This document shows positions 1-5,289 of a stretch of 5,289 nucleotides of DNA, piece after piece. A program made the translations under genes and the position numbers. The stretch lies in contig DXZL01000109.1 of assembly GCA_019419725.1 (NCBI GenBank), forward strand, positions 1-5,289. Direction: 5' to 3'. The notes under the pieces are model-generated. The model was not told the origin of the DNA, did no database searches, and saw nothing but the letters and a program-made list of their open reading frames with translations. Positions within the stretch are counted from its first letter, which is position 1, and every line of letters starts with the position of its first letter. Source of the stretch: Veillonella sp. GTDB taxonomy: Bacteria > Bacillota > Negativicutes > Veillonellales > Veillonellaceae.

Positions 1-314
1 TTTGTCTCGATTTAACAAATTTTAAATGATATATATTTTCAATACATGCTATGCGATTTTCGTAAGAATAGTTCTTATTTAGAATTGCACGATAATAGAT
101 TCATCATTTAAAATTCAGTAAATATATAGTTTTTATTGGATTTTGTGAGGGTGTATTCCTGAAATTTTGATTTTTGTATTATCTTTAAATAATGAAAATT
201 CATATCAATAAATAGAAAGTATTCGATATAGTGTGATGTATATTCTTGGAATTCTAGGTCCTTATTATGGTACTATTTAGATAGAATTGATTTAGGAACT
301 ACGTAGAAAGGTGG
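1..314. other. AT-rich intergenic region with no gene
   Basis: This stretch is very AT-rich, and all three forward frames meet a stop codon within the first 30 bases, so no upstream gene reaches in on the + strand. I found no open frame with a ribosome binding site. It contains short inverted repeats: TAAGAA-TAG-TTCTTA at 63-77, ATGAA-AA-TTCAT at 192-203, and the 8-bp palindrome CTACGTAG at 299-306 just before the permease ribosome binding site. The promoter of the downstream permease should lie here, but no pair of boxes is convincing. TTGATT at 167-172 followed by AATAAT at 188-193 has a short 15-bp spacer, and TAGAAT at 282-287 lacks a good -35. I see no riboswitch or T-box hallmark. Confidence 0.7.
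307..314 (+). promoter_or_regulatory. Ribosome binding site that decides the permease start
   Basis: The sequence AAAGGTGG ends directly against the ATG at 315, leaving no spacer for that codon. It sits 6 bases before the in-frame ATG at 321, which is a normal distance. The start at 321 is therefore preferred, and the protein loses two residues compared with the longest open frame. Confidence 0.65.
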
Positions 315-320
315 ATGCTA

Positions 321-1187
321 ATGACAAATCGAATGAAAGCTATCTTAGGAGCATCTGCTACCATTGCCGTATGGGCTACGGCGTTCCCTTTTGGCAAAGT
401 GGCATTGCAATCTGTAGACGCCTTGACCCTATCTGTAGCAAGAGTTGTAGGTGGTGCTATACTCATGCTGATTATTGGTGTATTCAAAGGTTTACACATT
501 CCTACATCTTGGCGTGAGTGGGGCGTATATATTTTATTAGGCGCTACAGGGAACTTCATTTACCAAGTTGTGTTTAATGAAGGTTTACGAACAATACCCG
601 CAGCTACATCGAGTATTATTATGGCATTGACGCCAATGGTAACGGCACTGATGGCATTAATCGTTTATAAAGATAGAATACGACCTATTGGCTGGCTTTT
701 CACCGTAACAGCCTTTGTAGGCGTAGCAGTTATTATTCTTTGGAACTCAACTCTAACGATTCCTATGGGTGCCATATGGACGTTGATAGGGATGGTACTG
801 TTTGCAATCTATAACATTCTGAATCGCGGACTTAGCTTGAAAGGGTATAACTCTATTACCATCGCCATGTGGTCAATGTTTACCGGTGCTATCATGGCAT
901 TACCATTTGCAGATCATGCTATTGATATGATTGTAGCCGCACCTATTAGTGCAAAGCTTGCTATGCTGTACTTAGCATTCTTCTCCAGTGCACTAGGATT
1001 CGTATTCTGGAGCTATGCCTTTGAACATGCCGAAAAGGTGTCTGATGTAACTAATTTTATGTATATCTCGCCGATTGTGGCAGCCATAGTAGCAGCCTTT
1101 TTATTAGGCGAAATACCAAATATGGGCCTCTATATTGGGGCACCTGTTATTTTAGGATCCTTATATCTATTTAATCGATATAGATAA
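321..1187 (+). CDS. EamA/DMT-superfamily permease, ten transmembrane helices
   Basis: This is an integral cytoplasmic-membrane transporter of the drug/metabolite superfamily. Characterised EamA members export amino acids and other metabolites; the substrate here cannot be read from the sequence. The 288-residue protein is a normal full length and shows the family's two tandem EamA repeats. About ten hydrophobic helices can be placed near residues 7-27, 36-55, 66-86, 94-115, 123-141, 150-170, 180-198, 212-232, 245-263 and 268-286. Each repeat ends in the typical proline-containing helix: ALTPMVTALMALI near 102-114, then ISPIVAAIVAAFLLGE near 249-264, where the second ends in the conserved glycine-glutamate. 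Charged residues at the C-terminus (NRYR) fit a cytoplasmic end. The ATG at 321 is chosen over 315 because of the ribosome binding site spacing. It is a single-gene unit, separated from the metNIQ operon by its own terminator, so a shared role with methionine import is only a guess. Confidence 0.9.
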   Translation: MTNRMKAILGASATIAVWATAFPFGKVALQSVDALTLSVARVVGGAILMLIIGVFKGLHIPTSWREWGVYILLGATGNFIYQVVFNEGLRTIPAATSSIIMALTPMVTALMALIVYKDRIRPIGWLFTVTAFVGVAVIILWNSTLTIPMGAIWTLIGMVLFAIYNILNRGLSLKGYNSITIAMWSMFTGAIMALPFADHAIDMIVAAPISAKLAMLYLAFFSSALGFVFWSYAFEHAEKVSDVTNFMYISPIVAAIVAAFLLGEIPNMGLYIGAPVILGSLYLFNRYR

Positions 1188-1275
1188 GTTAATTTTGTTA
1201 GAGTCTGAATCATCTAGATTTGATGTAAAAGATATAAAAATAGGGATATAAACCCTTATAATATAAGCGTTATAT
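1188..1275. other. Short AT-rich tail downstream of the permease
   Basis: This is the 3' untranslated stretch between the permease stop and its terminator hairpin. The only structure seen is a weak inverted repeat, TATAA-GCG-TTATA, at 1262-1274, which has almost no GC in its stem and is unlikely to act alone. No open frame with a ribosome binding site is visible. Confidence 0.5.
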
Positions 1276-1316
1276 AAAAGAGAACCTTAACCTATTGATG
1301 GGTAAGGTTCTTTTTT
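1276..1316 (+). terminator. Rho-independent terminator of the permease gene
   Basis: A 9-bp perfect stem pairs AGAACCTTA (1281-1289) with TAAGGTTCT (1303-1311) around a 13-base loop that could form two further C-G pairs. A run of A before the stem and six T from 1311 to 1316 extend and follow it, as in a classic intrinsic terminator. It closes the permease transcript and insulates the downstream methionine operon. Confidence 0.88.
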
Positions 1317-1318
1317 GT

Positions 1319-1347
1319 TTGACAGTCCTTATAAATTGTAGTAATCT
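1319..1347 (+). promoter_or_regulatory. Candidate distal promoter (P1) of the metNIQ operon
   Basis: A perfect -35 box TTGACA (1319-1324) begins immediately after the terminator T-run. The -10 is weak: either TAATCT (1342-1347) with a 17-bp spacer, or AGTAAT (1340-1345) with a 15-bp spacer and a TG in the extended -10 position. A transcript from here would start near 1354 and carry the hairpin at 1358-1386 close to its 5' end. The -35 is convincing and the whole promoter is only plausible. Confidence 0.4.
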
Positions 1348-1357
1348 AAGTACATAA

Positions 1358-1386
1358 TTAAAACATACCTTAAAGATATGTTTTAA
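1358..1386. promoter_or_regulatory. Perfect 10-bp inverted repeat, candidate operator
   Basis: TTAAAACATA (1358-1367) and TATGTTTTAA (1377-1386) are exact reverse complements separated by 9 bases. No T-run follows the right arm, so it is not an intrinsic terminator. The right arm overlaps the candidate -35 box at 1382-1387, the position expected for a repressor operator acting on metN. Read as RNA from the distal promoter, it would instead be a 5' hairpin. The cognate protein cannot be named from the sequence, and I do not recognise the site as a known methionine-regulator motif. Confidence 0.5.
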
Positions 1387-1410
1387 ATGAAAATTAATTC
1401 CTACTATAAT
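1382..1410 (+). promoter_or_regulatory. Candidate proximal promoter (P2) of metNIQ
   Basis: A consensus -10 TATAAT (1405-1410) lies 17 bp after TTTAAA (1382-1387), which matches four of six -35 bases. The predicted start near 1417 would give a leader of only about 14 bases, just enough for the ribosome binding site. The -10 is framed by CCTAC (1400-1404) and GTAGG (1411-1415), an inverted repeat that could also be bound by a regulator. Confidence 0.55.
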
Positions 1411-1416
1411 GTAGGG

Positions 1417-1426
1417 AAAGAGGTGG
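1417..1426 (+). promoter_or_regulatory. Ribosome binding site for the GTG start of metN
   Basis: AAAGAGGTGG lies 4 bases before the GTG at 1431, with its GAGG core 7 bases away. This supports the non-ATG start, which places the conserved N-terminal strand (MIAIRNVTKEF) at the expected position for the family. Confidence 0.75.
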
Positions 1427-1430
1427 TACA

Positions 1431-2453
1431 GTGATTGCTATACGAAATGTAACGAAAGAGTTTGACGTTAATAAGCAAAAGGTTACTGCATTATCTGATG
1501 TAAACTTTACCATAGAAAAAGGTGATATATTTGGCATAATTGGCTTCAGTGGAGCGGGTAAATCTACACTGCTGCGTATGATTAATGCCTTAGAGGTACC
1601 TACCTCTGGTCATGTTGAAATAGATGGTGTGAATATTAATGGCTTAAGTTTTAACGAGCTTAGAAAGGTGCGTAAGCACATCGGCATGGTATTTCAACAG
1701 TTCAATTTGTTGAATGCTAAGTCTGTATATGATAATGTGGCGATTCCATTAATTCTAAATAAAGTTCCTAAATCAGAGATTGATAAGAAGGTTAAAACCT
1801 TGTTAGACTTTGTTGATTTAGGGGACAAAGCAAATGCCTATCCTGGAGAATTATCTGGTGGTCAAAAGCAGCGCGTTGGTATTGCCCGTGCGTTAGCTAC
1901 AGATCCATCGATTCTTTTATGCGATGAAGCAACAAGTGCTCTTGATCCAGATACGACAGAGTCTATTCTTCAATTATTGGAGCGCGTTAATCGTGAACTT
2001 GGGGTAACGGTGGTTATCGTCACTCATGAGATTGATGTAATTCAAAAAATTTGTAATCGCGTTGTGGTTATGGAGCATGGAAAGCTCATAGAGAGTGGCT
2101 CCGTACTTGAGGTGTTTAGTAAACCTAAACATGAAACAACAAAGCGATTTGTACGTACTGTAATTCCTGATGAAATTCCATCAACAGTGAAACATACCTT
2201 GGCGTGTGATAAAAGGCCATATACAATTCTTAAGATGCATTTCTTAGGAAATAATACGACCGATAATGTTTTATATCATATTAATAAAACCTTTGATTTA
2301 GAAACGAGTGTGTTGTTTGCTACTGTAACAGAGCTAGAACATACAGTACTTGGTATTTTTATTGTTCAGTTTATTGGTGATGATCTTGAGGTGGGCAAGG
2401 TAAAAGAGTATCTTGTAACACAAGGTATTGAATGGCAGGAGGTGACACTATAA
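1431..2453 (+). CDS. metN: Methionine ABC importer ATP-binding protein MetN
   Basis: This cytoplasmic ATPase powers methionine uptake as a dimer bound to two MetI subunits. The 340-residue length is typical. The nucleotide-binding domain shows Walker A GFSGAGKST (38-46), the Q-loop in VFQQFNLL (87-94), the signature LSGGQ (141-145), Walker B ILLCDEAT (161-168, catalytic Glu166), the D-loop SALD (169-172) and the switch histidine His199. Residues from about 263 to 337 match the NIL domain. In characterised MetN proteins this domain binds methionine and shuts down transport when internal methionine is high (trans-inhibition). The NIL domain is what separates MetN from related polar amino acid and phosphonate importer ATPases. 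Translation starts at GTG 1431. The stop codon TAA shares one base with the metI ATG (TAATG), so the two subunits are probably translationally coupled. Control is likely through the promoter region at 1319-1415. Confidence 0.95.
   Translation: MIAIRNVTKEFDVNKQKVTALSDVNFTIEKGDIFGIIGFSGAGKSTLLRMINALEVPTSGHVEIDGVNINGLSFNELRKVRKHIGMVFQQFNLLNAKSVYDNVAIPLILNKVPKSEIDKKVKTLLDFVDLGDKANAYPGELSGGQKQRVGIARALATDPSILLCDEATSALDPDTTESILQLLERVNRELGVTVVIVTHEIDVIQKICNRVVVMEHGKLIESGSVLEVFSKPKHETTKRFVRTVIPDEIPSTVKHTLACDKRPYTILKMHFLGNNTTDNVLYHINKTFDLETSVLFATVTELEHTVLGIFIVQFIGDDLEVGKVKEYLVTQGIEWQEVTL
2437..2445 (+). promoter_or_regulatory. Strong ribosome binding site that decides the metI start
   Basis: AGGAGGTGA is a full complement of the usual 16S rRNA 3' end and lies inside the last codons of metN, 7 bases before the ATG at 2453. 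An earlier in-frame ATG at 2432 lies upstream of this site with no ribosome binding site of its own, so 2453 is the real start. Confidence 0.88.
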
Positions 2454-3124
2454 TGGACTTCTTTATGCAAGAACTTGGTGTGCCAGGTTCGCAGTTATTA
2501 CTAGCTGCAGAACAAACATTATACATGGTGTTCCTATCTCTATTCATTGGCACCGTACTAGGGCTGATTATCGCAGTTACACTAGTGGTAACAAATCCTA
2601 ATGGTATTGTTAAAAACAGCATTGTTTACACCATTACAAACACAATTGTTAATATTGTGCGTTCCGTCCCATTTATCATCTTAATGGTGTTTATCTTACC
2701 GTTGACTAAGATGATTGTTGGTACTCGGGTTGGTACAACGGCGGCTATCGTACCGCTAGTTATATTCATTGCGCCTTATCTGGCTCGACTCTTTGAAAAC
2801 TCTATTTTAGAGGTTAATAAAGGCATTATCGAGGCTGCACAATCGATGGGGGCCTCTCATTTTGAAGTGATTTGGCATTTCCTTTTACCAGAAGCAAAAG
2901 GTTCACTTATCTTATCTATTACGACTGGTACCATCGGTCTTATCGGTGCTACTGCTATGGCTGGTGCTATTGGCGCAGGTGGTGTAGGTGACTTGGCTCT
3001 TACCTATGGTTATGAACGGTTAAACTTCCCATTGATGTTATTTACCGTTGTTATTTTAATTATTTTTGTTCAAATTATTCAAACAATAGGTAACTACTTT
3101 GCACGTCGTGCGCGTCGTTCCTAA
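2453..3124 (+). CDS. metI: Methionine ABC importer permease MetI
   Basis: This inner-membrane channel subunit of the MetNIQ importer works as a homodimer. The 223-residue length is normal for MetI. About five hydrophobic segments are visible, near residues 20-45, 56-84, 96-112, 150-175 and 193-213. The EAA loop that docks onto the ATPase is clear: E127-A128-A129, then G133, with the sequence continuing to LLP at 144-146. The glycine-rich segment AMAGAIGAGGVGDLAL (168-183) is characteristic of the MetI/D-methionine permease family. The protein ends in an arginine-rich cytoplasmic tail (ARRARRS). It overlaps the metN stop by one base and precedes metQ by 54 bases, so all three are probably made from one transcript. 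Confidence 0.95.
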   Translation: MDFFMQELGVPGSQLLLAAEQTLYMVFLSLFIGTVLGLIIAVTLVVTNPNGIVKNSIVYTITNTIVNIVRSVPFIILMVFILPLTKMIVGTRVGTTAAIVPLVIFIAPYLARLFENSILEVNKGIIEAAQSMGASHFEVIWHFLLPEAKGSLILSITTGTIGLIGATAMAGAIGAGGVGDLALTYGYERLNFPLMLFTVVILIIFVQIIQTIGNYFARRARRS

Positions 3125-3165
3125 TTTGATGAAATAGATTTTAGTTATATTGATTGTAAAAGTAT

Positions 3166-3170
3166 AGGAG
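3166..3170 (+). promoter_or_regulatory. Ribosome binding site of metQ
   Basis: AGGAG is placed 8 bases before the metQ ATG at 3179. The 54-base gap before metQ gives it independent translation initiation, unlike the coupled metN-metI pair. Confidence 0.75.
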
Positions 3171-3178
3171 AATGTACT

Positions 3179-4003
3179 ATGAAATTTAAAAAACTTCTTG
3201 CCCTTGGCGCGGCATTAGTATTTAGCGTAGCTTTTATCGCAGGCTGCGGTTCCAATAATAGCGATAATGGTGCTAAAAAGGAATTATCCTATAGTAAGTC
3301 TCAAGGCCCTTACTCTGAATTATTTGAAAAAGGTGTTAAACCAATTTTGGAAAAACAAGGCTATACCTTTAAAGGTGTAGATATGTCTGACTTGGTACAA
3401 GCGGACCAAGTGTTGAGCGATGGTGAAGTAGATTTCAACGTTGAACAACATACAGCATACATGAAAAACTTTAACGAAAAACAAAATGGTCATCTTGTAG
3501 CGTTGACTCCAATTCCAACTGTACCAGCGGGTATCTTTAGCGGTTCCAAAACATCTTTAGACCAAGTGGCAGATGGTGATACTATTGCAGTACCAAATGA
3601 TGCATCTAACATGGCTCGTGCCTATGCGTTGTTGCAAAAAATCGGTTGGATTAAACTTGATCCTAACAAAGATTTAGCGACAGTAACACAAGCAGATATT
3701 ATTGAAAATCCTAAACATCTTAAATTTACAGAAATGAAATCCCTTACAATTCCTTCTGTACGTACTGATTTTGACTATATTGTTATTACTGGTGCTATCA
3801 TCTATAATGCAAAAATTGATCCTAAAACTGCATTAGCAAATGAAGATGTATTACCACAATGGTTGTTACAAGTAGTAGTTAACGAGAAAAATAAAGATGC
3901 ACAATGGGCAAAAGACATTGTAGCAGCTTACCACTCTCAAGAATTCAAAGACTACATGGAAAAAAATAATAACGGCCTATGGTTCGTACCAAAAGGTGAA
4001 TAG
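3179..4003 (+). CDS. metQ: Methionine-binding lipoprotein MetQ (NlpA family)
   Basis: This is the substrate-capturing subunit of the importer, anchored by lipid to the outer face of the cytoplasmic membrane. The 274-residue precursor has a lipoprotein signal: a lysine-rich start (MKFKK), a hydrophobic core at about 6-19, and the lipobox IAGC at 20-23, predicting cleavage before Cys23. A short Ser/Asn/Gly-rich linker follows. The mature part has NlpA/MetQ family hallmarks: DLVQADQVLSDGEVDFN (71-87), the QHTAYM segment (90-95), PAGIFS (116-121), IAVPNDASNMARA (136-148), and VITGAIIYNAKIDP (202-215). The aromatic, histidine, asparagine and arginine residues in these segments are the kind that line the methionine pocket in solved relatives. 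Some family members bind dipeptides or D-methionine, so the exact ligand is not proved. The gene is complete and ends just before a strong terminator. Confidence 0.94.
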   Translation: MKFKKLLALGAALVFSVAFIAGCGSNNSDNGAKKELSYSKSQGPYSELFEKGVKPILEKQGYTFKGVDMSDLVQADQVLSDGEVDFNVEQHTAYMKNFNEKQNGHLVALTPIPTVPAGIFSGSKTSLDQVADGDTIAVPNDASNMARAYALLQKIGWIKLDPNKDLATVTQADIIENPKHLKFTEMKSLTIPSVRTDFDYIVITGAIIYNAKIDPKTALANEDVLPQWLLQVVVNEKNKDAQWAKDIVAAYHSQEFKDYMEKNNNGLWFVPKGE

Positions 4004-4037
4004 AATATAGGAAACGTGCTGTATATGAGCACAAATT

Positions 4038-4077
4038 AAAGAACCACTGATAAGTTATAGCTTATCAGTGGTTCTTT
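4038..4077. terminator. Strong hairpin terminator ending metNIQ, probably bidirectional
   Basis: A perfect 17-bp stem pairs 4038-4054 with 4061-4077 around the 6-base loop TTATAG. On the + strand the right arm ends in TTTTGTTATTT, the U-rich tail of an intrinsic terminator for the metNIQ transcript. On the - strand the hairpin is followed by TTTAATTTGT, a weaker T-rich tail, and it lies 67 bases after the stop of the convergent ABC exporter gene. It therefore probably serves both genes. Confidence 0.92.
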
Positions 4078-4144
4078 TGTTATTTGCGTAGCAATCTGAC
4101 GACAAATTCACGCCTAATTTTAAATAGCGAGTAATCTCTTTGTT

Positions 4145-5289
4145 CTATACGGTCATACCTGCTGCATAGTTTTCATAGAGTTCTTTATAGTGACCACCGC
4201 GTTCGATAAGTCCGTGATGTGTCCCTTGTTCAACGATGGTACCGTTTTCTACTACGAGTAGGAAGTCTGCATTTTTGATTGTGGACAAGCGATGGGCGAT
4301 GACGATACTTGTACGTCCCTTGAGGAGGGTATTCATGGCTTTTTGAACCTCTACCTCGGTACGAGTATCAACGTTAGCCGTGGCTTCATCTAGGATGAGG
4401 ATAGTTGGATCCGCCAAGAAGGCACGAGCGATGGTGATTAACTGGCGTTGGCCTTGAGATAGGTCATCGCCACCACGTTTGAGAACGGTATCATAGCCAT
4501 CTGGCAAGGTTCGGATAAAGTGATCCGCCATGGCAAGTTTGGCAACATATTCAATCTCTTCACGACTAGCATTTGGTTTGCCGTAGCCAATATTATCGGC
4601 GATAGTACCTGTGAAAATCCAAGCATCTTGTAATACCATACCTACCGTATGATGCAAGCTTTCACGAGACACATCGCGAATATCGATACCATCGATGGTG
4701 ATGCGGCCATTTATAATGTCATAGAAGCGCATGATAAGGTTTACCAAGGTAGATTTACCAGCACCTGTAGGACCTACGATAGCCACCATGGAGCCACCAG
4801 GAATGTGGATGTTGATATCCTTCATAAATACATTGGACGGCGTATAGCCAAAATCAACATGCTCAAAATCGATTGTGCCTGGATGTGGTGTTGTATCACC
4901 TAATGTTTTATTTCCCTTATCGATTTCAGATGGTGTATCAATGACTTCGTAAATACGTCCCAAGGCCGCAGAAGTTTCTTGGAATTTTGTGAGTATATAG
5001 GAACTGCGAGATAGAGGGTCCGAAACTTGACCTACATAGAGGAAGAAGGCTTGGATATCACCGATGGAAATAGAACCTCGTAACACCATGAGACCCCCTT
5101 GAATTGCAACGAGGCAATAGGTGATTTGATTTAAAAACTTAACGAGTGGTTCTACGAGCTGACTGGTGAAAGCCGCGCTTCTCATACTTTTAAATAGATT
5201 ATCGTTCAGAATATTTACTTGGTTAGTCGTAGTTTCTTCAAGGCCAAAGGTTTGGATAATCGGTTTTCCTACTACAATTTCCTCTATGC
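4145..5289 (-). CDS. ABC exporter half-transporter, C-terminal part (start outside window)
   Basis: This is the C-terminal 380 residues of an ABCB-type exporter with a fused membrane and ATPase domain; full proteins of this type have about 580-620 residues. The frame stays open from the Met codon at 5183-5185 to the window edge. The extra residues (EEIVVGKPIIQTFGLEE...) match the helical region before the last membrane helices of such exporters, so that Met is internal. Numbering from the window edge, the last two helices lie near 44-70 and 76-95. The A-loop tyrosine is 148 (FGY), Walker A GPTGAGKST is 172-180, the Q-loop glutamine is 220, the signature LSQGQ is 276-280, Walker B ILILDEAT is 296-303 with catalytic Glu301, and the switch His is 332. 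All ATPase residues are present, so this half is catalytically competent. Such proteins export lipids, drugs or peptides as homodimers or with a neighbouring partner half; the substrate is not readable here. It converges on metQ. Confidence 0.93.
   Translation of the reverse strand, partial: IEEIVVGKPIIQTFGLEETTTNQVNILNDNLFKSMRSAAFTSQLVEPLVKFLNQITYCLVAIQGGLMVLRGSISIGDIQAFFLYVGQVSDPLSRSSYILTKFQETSAALGRIYEVIDTPSEIDKGNKTLGDTTPHPGTIDFEHVDFGYTPSNVFMKDINIHIPGGSMVAIVGPTGAGKSTLVNLIMRFYDIINGRITIDGIDIRDVSRESLHHTVGMVLQDAWIFTGTIADNIGYGKPNASREEIEYVAKLAMADHFIRTLPDGYDTVLKRGGDDLSQGQRQLITIARAFLADPTILILDEATANVDTRTEVEVQKAMNTLLKGRTSIVIAHRLSTIKNADFLLVVENGTIVEQGTHHGLIERGGHYKELYENYAAGMTV

Noticed and set aside
46..111. 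A 21-codon open frame starting at the ATG at 46
   Set aside because: It has no ribosome binding site, is short, and has no recognisable character; such frames are expected by chance in AT-rich DNA.
299..559. Open frames antisense to or out of frame with the permease start
   Set aside because: They lie inside the clear EamA coding frame, lack ribosome binding sites and resemble no protein family; they are shadows of the real gene.
1317..1430. SAM riboswitch or T-box leader before metN
   Set aside because: The leader is too short, has no multi-helix structure, no T-box GGTGG-type antiterminator motif, and no terminator hairpin between the promoters and metN.
2371..2622. Antisense open frame across the metN-metI junction
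   Set aside because: Both sense frames are well-supported conserved genes, and the antisense peptide has low complexity and no ribosome binding site.
3126..3151. Possible separate promoter for metQ (TTGATG and TATATT)
   Set aside because: The spacer is only 14 bp and the -35 is poor; a common metNIQ transcript explains the gene order without it.
4016..4032. Small hairpin GTGCT-N7-AGCAC just before the metQ terminator
   Set aside because: It has five base pairs and no T-run, and the perfect 17-bp hairpin directly after it is sufficient to explain termination.
4438..4903. Small open frames on both strands within the exporter ATPase domain
   Set aside because: They overlap the Walker A to signature region of a conserved ABC domain in other frames and have no independent support.
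5183..5185. Methionine codon as the start of the exporter
   Set aside because: The frame is open and family-like upstream to the window edge, and a start here would remove most of the membrane domain.

Overview
The window looks like ordinary chromosomal DNA from an AT-rich member of the Firmicutes. The best guess is a Negativicute such as Veillonella. That rests on low GC, strong AGGAGGTGA-type ribosome binding sites, and the protein style of the methionine transporter; it is an inference from reading, not a database match. There are four complete genes on the + strand and one gene on the - strand that runs off the right edge. I see no RNA genes, insertion sequences, CRISPR array, phage genes or defence system.

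Layout from left to right. Positions 1-320 are very AT-rich non-coding DNA with only short inverted repeats. Next is a complete ten-helix EamA/DMT-family permease (321-1187), closed by a Rho-independent terminator (about 1276-1316). A regulatory region of about 115 bases follows. It holds two candidate promoters, a perfect 10-bp inverted repeat overlapping the -35 box of the nearer promoter, and a smaller inverted repeat framing its consensus -10. It drives metN-metI-metQ (1431-4003), a methionine ABC importer: an ATPase with a C-terminal NIL domain, a permease, and a lipoprotein binding protein. metN and metI are joined by a TAATG stop/start overlap, and metQ follows after 54 bases. A perfect 17-bp hairpin (4038-4077) ends the operon and sits between convergent genes. 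On the - strand, 4145-5289 is the C-terminal 380 residues of an ABC exporter half-transporter with all nucleotide-binding motifs intact. Its reading frame stays open to the window edge, so its start lies outside.

How the genes work together: MetQ captures methionine (L- or D-methionine, possibly short methionine peptides) outside the cytoplasmic membrane, MetI forms the channel, and MetN powers transport and is probably inhibited by internal methionine through the NIL domain. The EamA-type permease and the ABC exporter are separate transcription units with unknown substrates. The most interesting point is regulatory: there is no SAM riboswitch-sized leader before metN, and the palindrome over the promoter suggests control by a DNA-binding repressor instead. 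I found no convincing undescribed system.
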